The position numbers and the translations under genes were made by a program. Positions 1 through 11,107 of a DNA stretch of 44,943 bases are shown here, one piece after another. Location: the NCBI GenBank assembly GCA_025765595.1, contig JAIVFH010000225.1:1-44943 (forward strand), in the 5' to 3' direction. Source of the DNA: Obelidium mucronatum. Taxonomy: Eukaryota > Chytridiomycota > Chytridiomycetes > Chytridiales > Chytriomycetaceae. The notes under the pieces are model-generated. The model was not told the DNA's origin. It was given only the letters and a program-made list of their open reading frames with translations, and did no database searches. The first letter of the stretch is position 1, and each line of letters begins with the position of its first letter.

Positions 1-1467
1 ACTTCTCAACTTGACACTATCTTACTTGCGCCCTACAACTCTGCTGCCAGATTCATGAAAAAAATTTAATGCCCTTGCAACAGCAATTGCTTTCACTTTC
101 GGCCAAGCTCAGAAGATATGATTCTACAGCCAAGAAACACTCCCACAAATCCAAGTACTGATTGTCTACCAGATTCAATCTTTTAAAGCTCAAAGCTCAA
201 GAACTTGGCCAGCCTGACAATTCCAATTGGAGCAAGGAATGCAGCTACACTATGGTTTACGGGATAGAAGATCATGGCCAGAGAGACAGCTAAAATGCAT
301 TCTTGCATGTCCTCTAAGTGATTGCCACCAGAGAAGAGGTAAAAATTGTCCAACATACTCAAGGCAACACTGCAGTTGCAACCCAACAAACAGATCCCAA
401 TATGGCTATCATGATGGAATTGATGAAGCCAATGGTGGCTAGGCTTGATGGAAACAAAGCACCAAGACAATCAAAATCCATAGAAAACCAGCCCAATTGG
501 TCTAGACAAAACTTTCTAACAGTACCTTCCTTGAACAAGTAGCTACTTTCCTTCTACAGGCTAAGATTTCCAGTGACTCCTTTGTAGCTGTTTTGAAGAA
601 ATTAGGAGGGACGCACGCTATAATTTTTTTGGAGAGCCATTCACCAGTGCAGACATTGAGAAAAAAGAAAAATGACAGTAGTTATTGAACAATGCCAAAA
701 TAAAGGTGGCTAAGCCAAGGTTTCATCTGACCTCTGCACACCACGCTGTACATTCTCCAGCAAACGACAAAGTGCTGCTACATAGGTGTTGATTTTGCAA
801 AAATTGTGTTAAGTGCAATTTTCCAAATCAACAGGCACAGGTTGACCAAGGAGGTTACATGTGGTTACCAAGCAGAGAGCGGAGAGCCAGAAAAAAGTTG
901 TCCTAGGGCGCCGTGGATAAATATGATGTCTCTCGGGACTCTAACCCACCTTTAGTGCAAGCATCATATGATTTTCAGTACTTTTATTATTTTCTATTAT
1001 TCTACCTTTCCAGGGTTTGGCCAGTCCCTTAGCCAAAATAAAATTTCTGATGTGACAGTGACATTGTGTCTTGTTCATGGAAGCTCTTATCATAATCAGT
1101 AGGTGACGCAGCACCCGACGGTCACAGCCGCTAAACATTTTATGGCTAAGAGGCAGCTTATGACTCTTAGGGAAAGGGGTGGTGAATGTCGCTCGTGCAT
1201 GAGCTTACTTCCGCAGAAGTGACAAGGGTGAAGTATCGTGCAGGTGCACACTTCTCCACATGTTTGCCCCTCTTCCAGTGGAGGACATTTCCTCCTATTT
1301 ATACCTTCAGAACTCAAAACACGGGGTGTTTCTAGGACATTCGAGGCCATGCTCCGCACGCCTACAGATTCCAACAGATCTGGCTAATAACTGATGAGTA
1401 GGGACTATTTTGCTTTGTGGGGTTGTTTTATTAGGAATCTAAATGTTAAATTGAAAGTGGAGGTCAT
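1..1467. other. Arm segment without recognised gene
   Basis: No gene is recognised here. Short open frames exist on both strands but resemble nothing known and have no splice structure I can support. A TATAAATA-like box lies on the minus strand near 1293-1300 next to a small palindrome (gaggaaatgtcctc). The mirror copy is 31156-32622. Confidence 0.5.
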
Positions 1468-1550
1468 CCGATGATAGCTCAGTTGGCAGAGCATCTGACT
1501 GTAATGTTTCAGTAATCAGGAGGCCCCCGGATCGACCCCGGGTCGTCGGA
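1468..1550 (+). tRNA. tRNA-Tyr (GTA) with 10-nt intron
   Basis: Folds as a cloverleaf: acceptor CCGATGA/TCGTCGG with discriminator A, D stem GCTC/GAGC, anticodon stem TCTGA/TCAGG, T stem CCCGG/CCGGG. The anticodon loop reads CTGTA followed by extra bases. Removing about 10 nt starting one base after the anticodon, the usual place for nuclear tRNA introns, restores a 7-nt loop with GTA. The copy in the other arm is identical. Confidence 0.9.
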
Positions 1551-1623
1551 TTCTCTAAAAGAGACATTTGTACTTATTCTTCATATTAATGCTATCCTTT
1601 GAAAAAAGGGTAGTCACAGAAAA

Positions 1624-1682
1624 TGTTTTCGCCCGGGTTCGAACCGTTAGACTGGTGTGATAACCAACTACACCACGAAAAC
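1624..1682 (-). pseudogene. Deleted tRNA-Val (AAC) pseudogene
   Basis: Left-arm copy of the intact tRNA-Val at 30927-30999. It keeps the acceptor stem, D arm and the 3' part of the T arm but lacks 14 nt (the 3' side of the anticodon stem, the variable loop and the start of the T stem). It is 59 nt instead of 73 and cannot form a cloverleaf. Confidence 0.88.
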
Positions 1683-2720
1683 ACAATCTTACAAGAAGAT
1701 TGTTATATATATGTATTTGGCTACTGTATTTTGCAGCTGATACTGGAAACACTGTTTTCTCTACATTCATGTAATTGACTGACAGCCTCCAACCATAGCA
1801 GGACTGCAGATGGCAGATGCGACTCATTTGTTTGATTCATCTGTGATTATTGTTAATCTTGGCTATCCCACAAATCAAGTTATGATTTTGTTAATCTGTA
1901 AGGTGTGAATAATGGGCGGGGCATACCCCAGAGCAGTAAGGCAGGTACCCCACAGGGTGATACCCACCCCGTTCTCACCTTATCAAGGGGGTGTGACAAC
2001 GCTGAAAATAGCTCCACTATTTTTCTTTACCCAAAAAGGGACGTGCACCTTTTTATTAGTCTGCCTTACAATTTCTCCAAAAATGGCATTGGTACCTCTA
2101 GCATTTTCCCATCCTGCCGGCCAATTTTTCATAAAAGGGTGGATGCAAATCCTGTGAAAAGAGTCGCACCTGTGATACAAACCCACAGTCTGTGGACGTA
2201 CGTTTTTCTTAAGCTCACTTTCCTGGTTCCTATTTTGCAAAGTGTGCATGTACCTTTTTGTTTATTCTTTCTTCATGACCCTTGTCTTTTCGGAGGGCCC
2301 TTTGGTGGGATTTCTTTGACATAAAGAAAATTTTATAAAATCGTTGGACAACTCTGAACAGAAACTCAAGAAACAAAAAAAATAGCTAACGGGAAACTAC
2401 AAGGTAATTATTCTCTTTTTTTTTGTCATCTTTCAGTTTGCAAGCAATAGATGTGGACAAAGAACTTGCCTTCTTGGAATATTTTTCATTAAGGTTCAAC
2501 GTCCTTCCTGCCTTCCTGTTTTTTATCCTTCTGGAACGTCCACCAATAAACAATAGATTCGCATACCTGTTGAACAACAGAATGGTGCATGCACATTGCG
2601 GCCTTCTCTTTATTGTCACCCCCCCTCCTTATCATGGTAATAGTTTACCAATAAAATCACTAGGTTCAGTAATGTGAGAAGCGACGCTCCTGGGAGGAGT
2701 CCCCGCGGGAGCGTCGGCGG
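1683..2720. other. Arm segment without recognised gene
   Basis: No gene is recognised. It contains a stretch rich in GGGTACC/ACCCC-like words around 1915-1990 and AT-rich runs. Some open frames are over 100 codons (for example 1905-2324) but have no family resemblance or start context that I can support. Mirror copy 29886-30926. Confidence 0.45.
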
Positions 2721-2772
2721 CCTGCACTCAACGGCAGTCCAAACTTTATTTCCCTTTGTTGTTGTTGTTGTT

Positions 2773-2813
<41 letters not shown>

Positions 2814-2899
2814 GAATAAAGGGGAAGTTGTTGTTTTGTTTGATTTGGTAACGCGTGGGTTACCCCGAGAATGAAGTTTGGGGTGCCGTTGAGTGCAGG
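2721..2899. mobile_element. 179-bp foldback (MITE-like) element with poly-T core
   Basis: The ends are inverted repeats: CCTGCACTCAACGGCA at the left and its complement TGCCGTTGAGTGCAGG at the right. The match continues inward with few mismatches (CCAAACTT / AAGTTTGG), giving terminal repeats of about 30 bp. The core holds a 39-nt T run (2774-2812) preceded by a GTT repeat. There is no coding capacity. The same element with the same homopolymer length lies at 29707-29885. No target duplication could be defined because no empty site is in the window. Confidence 0.65.
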
Positions 2900-3987
2900 A
2901 CGGCGTAAAGGGTGGATGAGGGTGTGTCGCTCGAAAGAGCTCCGTGGTATGGAAAAAGGAAAAGTGTCCTAAATTGGACACCATATGGCTTGACAAGGCT
3001 TACCTGGTGGGATCTCTCAATATATTGATCCCACACGACTAACCCTTAAAGGCGTGTTATACAGGTGTTTTGACAGTTTTGCTTGTGATTTTAATTATGT
3101 TCAGTTTTATTAACTAAAAACAAATAAAAATAAAGAAAAATAAAGAAAAATAAAGAAAAATAAAGAAAAATAAAAAATTAATTTTATTGACAAATAAGCA
3201 AAATGCACATGGCTCCAGAGGTACGCCACAGCGAGGGTTTCCTCACAGGGTGCTGGGAATCCTAGCCCCAACCCCGCTTGTTCCTGTTTGAAATACAATT
3301 CCCACCTGTTCTACTATCACCAATATCCAGTAAAATGTTGCATTGTAGTTCAAAGGGGGCTCCTGGTTTGGGCTGAACTGCCAGTTCTGAAAAATAAGCT
3401 GTGGGTTTATGGAAAATCCAAAAAATACTTGGATACAATCAAAAGATAAGTTGAATGTATTCTATTTTATTATGTGTGCTTACTGTTGGTTGAATGGCTG
3501 TTCTGATTCCAGACTTTACCCAAATTGGCATCATTAAGTTCAGTATTCTCTTCTGGATCAAGAAATCAGGTCACACTGTGGGACAACCCTGTGGATGTAA
3601 TTGCAGGGCTTGCAGTGGGAGTCCCTCTATAGACACAGCTACACCCTTAGAGACGCATGCTCACTGTGAGATTGTTTGGGACAGTTGCCGCTCTGTTGCA
3701 ATGAGATAAAGAGGGGGCGCAGAGGAAATGGGGGTTTAAACAAAAACCCAGAGCCTGGACCTGTGCTTACAGCTTAAGATATGTCCAGAGGCATGGGATT
3801 CACAGGAGTGATAGAAAATAACCCACCCAATATAAGATGGTGGTGGAAGGCTTGGTGCTTCTGTGGCGCAGGGACAGTGTAGCAGGGATGGAGAGTTGGG
3901 ACGGTTGTGAAAAAAAACCACAAAATCAGGTGTGTTTGCTTCTGTCCGGTTTGAATTATACCATTGCAAAACTGACAGAATTAGGGA
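2900..3987. other. Arm segment without recognised gene
   Basis: Apart from the 10-bp tandem repeat nothing recognisable is present. Mirror copy 28625-29706. Confidence 0.45.
3131..3170. repeat. Tandem repeat, 10-bp unit x4
   Basis: Four copies of TAAAGAAAAA. The mirrored locus at 29451-29480 has three copies, so the arms differ by one unit. Confidence 0.9.
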
Positions 3988-4074
3988 TGCCTCCTAGCGG
4001 ATTTGAACCGCTGACTTCCTGCTATCCAGTAGATGATACTAGGCAGGCGATCTAACCAACTGAGCTAAGGAGGC
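3988..4074 (-). tRNA. tRNA-Thr (AGT) with 13-nt intron
   Basis: Cloverleaf on the minus strand: acceptor GCCTCCT/AGGAGGC, discriminator A, T arm GCGG-TTCAAAT-CCGC, anticodon stem CCTGC/GCAGG. The loop starts CTAGTA and is 20 nt long, so about 13 nt must be an intron placed after the anticodon AGT. The D stem has one mismatch. An identical locus is in the other arm at 28538-28624. Confidence 0.85.
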
Positions 4075-4246
4075 AGTCTTCAAAAGCTGATGTATTACAT
4101 ACTTCGTTCATACTAACAGAACCATCTAATGCAACCACAATATCAAAACTTGCAAATATTGGGGATTAGATGTGCTAAAGAGTTGACTGGGTTAGTTTTT
4201 CCAGAAACTTAAATAGTTTCAAACATGCTTCAATTACTCTATCCAC

Positions 4247-4262
4247 TTCATCGCAAATTTTT
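4247..4262. repeat. Left TSD (TT) and terminal inverted repeat
   Basis: Target duplication TT at 4247-4248, then the element end CATCGCAAA (4249-4257) and an AT run. Nine bases match the right end perfectly and about 12 of 14 match overall. Confidence 0.85.
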
Positions 4263-6563
4263 AAAGCCTGCCGCAGGTGCACAAGCTATGTAAAGCAGAA
4301 ATAGCCGTTGGATACTGGTTCCGACCAAGACCCTATGAAAGACCGATGGCAAGGGCAATGTATATCTTGCCTCCGTGTTGGACCAGTGGCAACAGTAGGT
4401 GTCGAAACTACATTGCTGCGTTGTATCAAGTGTATAGCGCTCAATGATAAATCTTTGATTAAGGTTCTTATAAATAAATAGTGTTACTTTCCAGTGTCAA
4501 ATTTAGGTCTCATTGAATATTAGATGTGTAACAAGAGTGGATGGAGAGGAACTGTCGTGGCATCATCTCAAATATACGCCCTTCAACGATATCTATTAAA
4601 TGATTACTTAAATAAAATACTGATGTCTTATAGTGGCGTTGGTTTATTGTTGTTTGCCAATGGTGGCTTGATAATATCGGCCAACGTCCGTTTGATACCC
4701 TGAGCAATTGTCATTAAACTATTCTTTGACAATATTATTTACTTGTGCAATCAAGTATACGTTCTGCAACTCCTTTCCCGTTGTTTGGATAACCGCTTCA
4801 CTATGAAATGGTCACTTGCGATACATATTATATTGACGTTCACATATTTTATTGGATTTAGATACAATCAATAACCAAAAGGAAGCGTTTCGCGAAACGC
4901 CGCTGGCATACTGTGAGCGTACTCCGTCAATCAACGCACAGGATAGTGTTTTAGCGAAACGCTGACATTCTGTGAGAGTGTTTCAACAAATTTGAGTGGT
5001 CCCAACAGTGTAGCTCCGTAGGCACCACATTCTGTATACTGGATAGTTGTTTGAGCTTGAGTTGTCGAAATCCAGCTGCGGGGTCGAAGTCGGCGCTGAT
5101 GATCCCGCTGCCCGGCTTGCCGAAGCTCCGGTTGTTACTTTAGTGCGGAACCGTTGCCAAGACTGATCCCGCATTAATGTGCAAGCTATCAATGAACCCG
5201 CCGGCTCACTAATGAAGAGGCACAGCCAATTGAAGACGGATAGTGGCAATCCAGCTTGTTGCTGTTGTCGCTACCTCCAAACTTGATGAATAAGCCTTAA
5301 CAAGGAAAACGGCTATTTTTAAAACTTACACGAAGTCGACGTATGTCCCAGTCGTTAAAGCCGGCGCCCCAGTTGCTGTCGCTTGCTGGCAACACCATGA
5401 TTGTCAATCCGCCGTAGGTTTGGTGCACTGCAGAAACAATTGAAGCACTTGCAAGTAAGTTGCACCTGAAAATAGTAAATAAAAAGATTAATTCCCCAAC
5501 TATGAGTCGCTACATTGACAGCAAGGAAGGCATTACTTACAGTGATATACTCCAGTTGCTGTTGAGGGAAAATCGATTGAAACTTGAGCTTGGAAAACGG
5601 AGAACTCCAGCTGTGGTGTAGTGTTAGTTGAGCCCGCTCCCGCTGCTGCCTGAAGCAGTAGTTGTTACTCACTGCGGCGCCGCTGAATCTCCAACCGTCG
5701 AGATCTCAGCTGTGAGTAAACCTCGTAATTGAAGAGCCACCACCAATTGAAGACGCGTGGTGTTGGTTCGGCTAAGGGGAACAGTCCATGACTCGAATAC
5801 GCAAACGGCCCTGTTGTAGAGTGCCGTTTGTTGTGAAGCGTTAAACTAGCACAACTTCGGTGGTGTTGAAGGAGAAGGAAAGAAAAGGATATACCGCCTT
5901 TGGCAGTGTAAAGAAGGGAAGAAAGGATAGATACATTGCCTTCGGCGGTTGATGAAAGAAAGAAATACACCACCTTCGGTGGTAAGAACTACCTTCGGCG
6001 GTGTGGCTTACCCTAAACTATTCAGCCGCTGCCGCCGCCTTTGGCGCGATGTTTCGCCGGCAAATCCGCTGTCAAGAGGTGCTGCTTTTTGTTGCCGCCA
6101 TCGCCGCCGTCGATAGACTTGACCAACAGAGCCGTGGCGCCACTGGAAGACGAACTTGTGATGCCAGAAATGTGGAAAAATCGTCGAAACACAGCTATAT
6201 TGTAAATAATATCTAAGACTTTCACATATCGGCGCCTTGCACTTACATCAATACAGTCCCTGAAGCCTAGATTAAGAGCTGACAACACTGGTGGCATGGC
6301 GGTTGGGTTTAAAGGTTTCAATTCTAGTCGAAGTTGAAGTTCAAAAATAACAATCACCTGTTCTATGGCTTTTCTTGACACAGAGGTCCCGCTGCTTGCA
6401 GGATCAGACTTGTTACGGCAGCCACATTGTTGTATTTCTTTTGCGTCTTTTTTTTTCTCCATTTATTATTTTTCACTTCCAAATTCTTGCCAGCAAGAAC
6501 TCCAGGACCGCAATACCCAAACTCTCATCCAGCGTCACTTGTTATCACAGTGAAGTTGATGAG
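4263..6563. promoter_or_regulatory. Left subterminal region of the transposon with hairpin repeats
   Basis: No convincing gene. A perfect 16-bp CpG-containing palindrome GCGTTTCGCGAAACGC lies at 4885-4900. A second, partial copy (GCGAAACGC, then GACATTCTGTGAG) follows at about 4954-4975; both are followed by a similar CATNCTGTGAG tail. Farther in, four short palindromes built on a TTC loop occur at 5893-5907, 5935-5949, 5969-5983 (ACCACC-TTC-GGTGGT, perfect) and 5989-6002. Subterminal repeats of this sort commonly bind transposases; the role here is inferred. Confidence 0.55.
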
Positions 6564-7832
6564 ATGATGGGCTCAAGCGGGGCTACAATATCAAAAAACC
6601 ACAAGCGCAGCAGGGGCACCGAACTCGAGGAATCCGGACCTTTGCTGCCTTTGCATGATGAGAAACGCGTTAAAATCACGAGCCAATGCGGCCCTCCAGG
6701 TGCTTCTTTTGGCAGTAAGTTTGTCTTATTTAATTCTATCCTATGCCCTTGGACAGACAAAATACTGATTGAATATTATGATTAGTAGTTGCCAAAGCGC
6801 CAGTGCCCCAAACAATTGTCTCACGCAAGCAGCATGTAAATGACCCGCCAACTCTTCCTGAGCTTCCTTCAGATGTGGTTCCTGCTGAAGTTATCTGGTC
6901 CACTGAGTTTGTGGCTTCCCACCCTCAAGTTTCAAAGCGTTCGGACAAACATCGCGGTCCCTACCGACGACTATTCACAGCTCCTCATCAAAAGTTTGGT
7001 CAAGTCGTTGACAAATCAAGAGGAAACCACGCTGTTTTATTTGTGTAAGTATCTTCTTGTGTTGAGTTTGACTTGGACTCATTTATTGGATAGATATCGA
7101 AATCTCACACCGCCGCGACTCCAAAAAATTGACGCAGTAAAACGGCTGGTTGCCACCGAATCAATCTTCCTGGGGCATTGGCGACGGTCCAACGACCAGA
7201 TATTTCTGACGAAAGACTCGCTTAAACTTGCCAACCACCCGGATTGCCCAAGTGTTATCGAGGAGCTAAAGCCTCTGCTCAAATTTGCTGAATTGTTCAC
7301 AAAGCACTATCTTCCGGTCCTGTACCAGTTTCATCGGCGCCAAAGACGGTATCTGAATTCCCACAAATGGAAAGTTCGAAACAACCCTCAGGATTACCAG
7401 AGCAATACCGAACTGTCAAGCCGCAAATTTGAGGAGCTGGACACTTCCTTTATGGGAGTGTTTTGTACTCTGGGAATTGGCCATAACTCCAATCGTTCCA
7501 AAAAGGCGCACAAGGACAATCGCAACTACCAGTTTGGATACAGCTTTGTAATTCCACTTGGGGATTTTACTGGTGGTGTGTTTCAGTTTCCTGAGCTTGG
7601 CATTGAGGTGGAAGCCAATGCTGGTGATGTGATTGTGCTTGATGCCGTGAATTACGCACACAAGCTCAGTGATGTAGAGGGATCTCGACACTCCCTTATT
7701 TTATTCGACGACAAGGCCATGGTGCTAACTTTGCTTGATGAGCAAAAGAAGGATTTTACGAAGCTGGGTGGTTGCGAAGTGCCACAAAATTGGTTTGAGT
7801 GTCAAGGCCTTAAGCGTGTATTCAAACCATAA
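6564..7832 (+). CDS. TET/JBP-family 2OG-Fe(II) dioxygenase carried by the transposon
   Basis: Exons 6564-6714, 6786-7044 and 7094-7832 join in frame (GT-AG introns of 71 and 49 nt) to give 382 residues. The C-terminal half has the double-stranded beta-helix signature: H276-K-D278 as metal ligands, a strand reading GYSFVIPLGDFTGG, then FPELGI, AGDVIVLDA, the distal H326 and R335 (SRHSLILF) for 2-oxoglutarate. The GDFTGG...PELG...GDV...H...R order is typical of fungal TET/JBP proteins, which oxidise 5-methylcytosine or thymine in DNA. The N-terminal 130 residues are basic and unassigned. The gene ends 11 bp from the transposase stop (tail-to-tail). It could instead act on RNA or protein, as other members of the fold do. 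All expected catalytic residues are present, so it is probably active. Confidence 0.85.
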
Positions 7833-7843
7833 TAATACTCTTT

Positions 7844-10800
7844 TCACAGATAAATATTTTGAAAGTAACGTATTTCATCTGCAGGATTTTTCTCAGCATG
7901 GTCGAAATCAGGAATCATCATGACTTCCTTGTCAAACTCATCCACCGCAACGAGCATCTTTGCCATGCTCAACTTCAAGTAGGGACACCCATAAATACAC
8001 TTGCGTTCTGGCATCGCAAATTCATAGAACTGCACCCAGGCGGAAGCCCCTGCAATTTCACCAGAGTTTGACATTCTCTTCGAAATTGAGACTAATCCTA
8101 ACACTTTCACAAAAATGGAAGGGGAACCAACAGGTGCATACAACTGTACGTTTGAAAATCGAGTGTAGCTGTAGGAAGAATGGCATGCATTGTACTTATA
8201 TCTGGTGCCAGCGGGGATTACAGAATTGTGAAACTTCAAGTATCGATACGAAACGCCACTGTTTTCCTGGCCTTCTTCAAACTCAGGCTCCGTATCACTG
8301 TCATCCAGAATAACTCCGTCAGTTTGGTTCAGTCTTATTTGCATATTCTCTAGAATCTGTGTAATTTGGTTCAAGGTTGAACTCATAGTTGGTCCCAAAC
8401 TGGCTCGTGTTAATGCAGAGGTGTTTTCTGTATCTTGCAGGTGTTTGCGTGCGTTTGCAACAGAATTCAAACCAACTGGCGATAGAATCAAGGATTCAAC
8501 TTTGCCATTGGCGTGACTTGATTGAATAACAGTGAAAGCATATTGCTGTCCAATAAAACGCGTTTTTGATAACTTGTCCTCAATATTGCATTGTGTGGAT
8601 TCGTCAAACTTGGTATCAAGAAATGCAAAAGCAGTTTTCCTTTCATTCTTAAACAACAGTTAATTCTATTAGAAATCAAGATGTAGACTTACACAGCTAA
8701 TAAGCCCTTTGACTACATCCCTTTTATTTCCTTTGTACTTGTAGTCATTTTTGATGTAGTGATGAAAATGCTCATACATGCTTGTGACCCAGTTCAGGGG
8801 AATACCAAACCTTCTGATAGAATCTGTCAGGTGATGAACAATCATATGTAGTTTTGGAATTTGAAGTTCTGATCCAATGTTTTCAAACATTGCAACAAAC
8901 GCCAGACAAAACTCTTCTGTAATCTCAGCTATCTCAAGAACAGCAGATTCTGGTAATTCAGTTGTTCGGCACAGTTTCTGCCACTGGAGGTGGTAGATCA
9001 TCATGTTTGCAAACAGGGTCATGTGATTTTTCTCTGTAATTTCAGAAAATTTTAAGATTTCTCTTTCTTATCTATTCAAGACTTACTGGTCAAGGAGCCA
9101 TGCACTGCAAAAAGAAGCACTAAAGTTATAGCACTCCTTTCTTTGTGAGACAGGTTTGTTGAGTCCATCACAGAGTTTGTGGGAAGCCGTGAATGGTCAA
9201 TTCTGGGCATCGACCGAAACCGATTTCCCATAGTTTCCTTGAGATCCTTGGCAGTTCCTTTGTATTCTTTTTCCACAAAGATCATCAGATTATCAAAAAT
9301 ATGCTTGTTGATTCCAGCAATTCCATGCATGAAGTAATCTGAAGGAATACTCTCATACAATGGTGATAAACTGTTTACACATTAAAACATATGATTATTG
9401 AAGAAAAACACAATCCTTACATAAATCCTGAAAACGCATTGAGCCCTGGGTGGATTGAAGCAGTTTTAATTTTTTCTTTTGATCCTGAAGCAATTATAGC
9501 ATTCATCAATCCCTCTGTTCGTGGCTTCAGAGTGTGATCAACATTAAGCATAGTGTGATAAATTGAGGCCAATTCATCATCTCCATCCTCATCTTCAAAT
9601 CGCGTCATGTGAAGGAAGTGATACTGGACCATGCACTCATTGCAAGGTGATTTTGAGGCAGTTGAGCCCCCCCGCACAATAACGTAGTGCTCTTGCATAT
9701 CTCCAGGAAAGCACGTCATTCTGGGAATAAAGTGGTGCATGTGGGATCCAAGGACAAATGCAAATCCAAACTCTTGGTAGTCTTTGATTGGCTTGAAAAT
9801 TGTTTGATACGTCAAATGGTACATGTCTCGAACAAATTCCCGGTGAGAATCATTGTCGCGCTCCACTCGGCTTAATTTCTGCCAAGGTTTCTCCACGAAT
9901 GCAACCAGTACCTTGGACTTTGGCTTGTTTCTGAAGCTGAGTGGGATATTGCTTAGTGACAAGTAAATGGGATGCTCGGAAACCTTTCCTCCGCCATCTA
10001 GTTGAGTTGCGTCTGAGTAAACTTCAACGGCCAATAGTTTGGCGAGGTGCGGCAATGACAAAACTTGTCTCTCCCACCAGCTCCCAGTGTTGTATTCCCC
10101 ATAAACACGTTTTCCATCAACCCCAACCTTTTTGTCAAATTCAAACAGCATCACTGGATAGAATTCCACCAATAGCTCAAACAGACAATCCATGGTGTTG
10201 CGGCAGCGAACCTTGACTTCTGTCCCATCTTTCATTTTTCCAATCACGTTTGACGTGAATTCGCCCACTTTCTTTGTTGTCGAGCTTGTTTGCAATAGTG
10301 CCAATCCTTCGGCTAAGGTTTTTGGCAGTTCTTGGGCTGAAACAGGGACAGGTCTAGCTTGAAACCACTTCAAGAGATCATTCCAAAATGCATTTGGAGT
10401 TTTTGGGTGTTCTTTAACAAAATGCATGAATGCATGGTAGGATTCATTTGGGAATGGGTGAAATGGTAGTTGTGGTGCTCTTCCGAGTCGGGCCTTGTAA
10501 TCTACAAGAAAGTCACTGAACTTTCCTGGGTCCAATGTGCTGTGCATTAACATAGGAATTTTTTCTTTTGGCCTTGGTGGGGGTCCCACTTGCTGAATAG
10601 GTTCAGGCTCATCATCAGCAGGCATGTCGGAACTACGGCTTTCTTCAATCTGGGCATCTAATACAAGTAAATGACATCAGCATTTATCAGAAAAGCTGAT
10701 ATTAATGATCAAGTACCAGTTTCATCAAAATCTTGAAAGCTCGCAAGGTCAGTTTCAAGTTCCGAACCTGCAGCATGGAATGGGAAGTCCACAAAGTCCT

Positions 10801-11077
10801 CAGCCACTGAGTCCTCTAAGGGCATCTGGTAGTTATTGCCTCCTTTCTTTCTTTGCGGCTCCAGCTCAGTTGCCTTTCTCTTTGTAGTTTGCAGCTTGCC
10901 AATGCCACAGTCAGCATTCTGGTCAAGTTCAAGCTGCCTGTCCCTATGATCATTACTATTCATATGCTGGACATATGAGTTGTTATTGCTTCCAAAATCC
11001 TTGCTGCACGCTTTGCACTGCAGCAAGAGTCGCTTGGCTGGTGGGGAACTTGATTCAGAACTTTCGGAAGTTGACAT
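7844..11077 (-). CDS. Plavaka-type transposase
   Basis: Five exons (10717-11077, 9421-10657, 9087-9370, 8693-9033, 7844-8647) with GT-AG introns of 45-59 nt give one 1008-residue frame. A C2H2 zinc finger lies at the N terminus (C21, C24, H38, H44), as in many Plavaka proteins. The core carries the family hallmark YSDATQL (about residues 334-340) followed by HPIYLSLSNIP. Later parts show the family pattern PKLHMIVHHL...YEHFHHYIKNDY...NKRD and a C-terminal YAPV...VKVLGLV...VQFYEF segment. It would bind the element ends and cut DNA. The ATG at 11077 is the first in frame with the zinc finger and lies 30 bp from the ATG of the divergent gene. The complete frame implies function; the catalytic acidic triad was not mapped. 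Confidence 0.88.
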
Positions 11078-11107
11078 TGCCACGTTTTCAATTTTAAAAC
11101 AATTTAA
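11078..11107. promoter_or_regulatory. Very short divergent promoter region
   Basis: Only 30 AT-rich bases separate the ATG of the transposase (-) from that of the unknown gene (+). The two genes must share promoter sequence that overlaps coding DNA, or their transcripts overlap at the 5' ends. No TATA box is evident. Confidence 0.6.

Noticed and set aside
1905..2324. 139-codon open frame (+) in the left arm
   Set aside because: No family resemblance, low-complexity hydrophobic composition, and a competing frame on the other strand; the copy in the right arm is altered.
2616..2996. Open frame containing a long Lys run
   Set aside because: Simply translation of the homopolymer in the foldback element.
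4983..5973. Minus-strand open frames in the transposon left region as a fourth gene
   Set aside because: No conserved motifs, no joinable exon structure, and the sequence is dominated by short repeats and hairpins.
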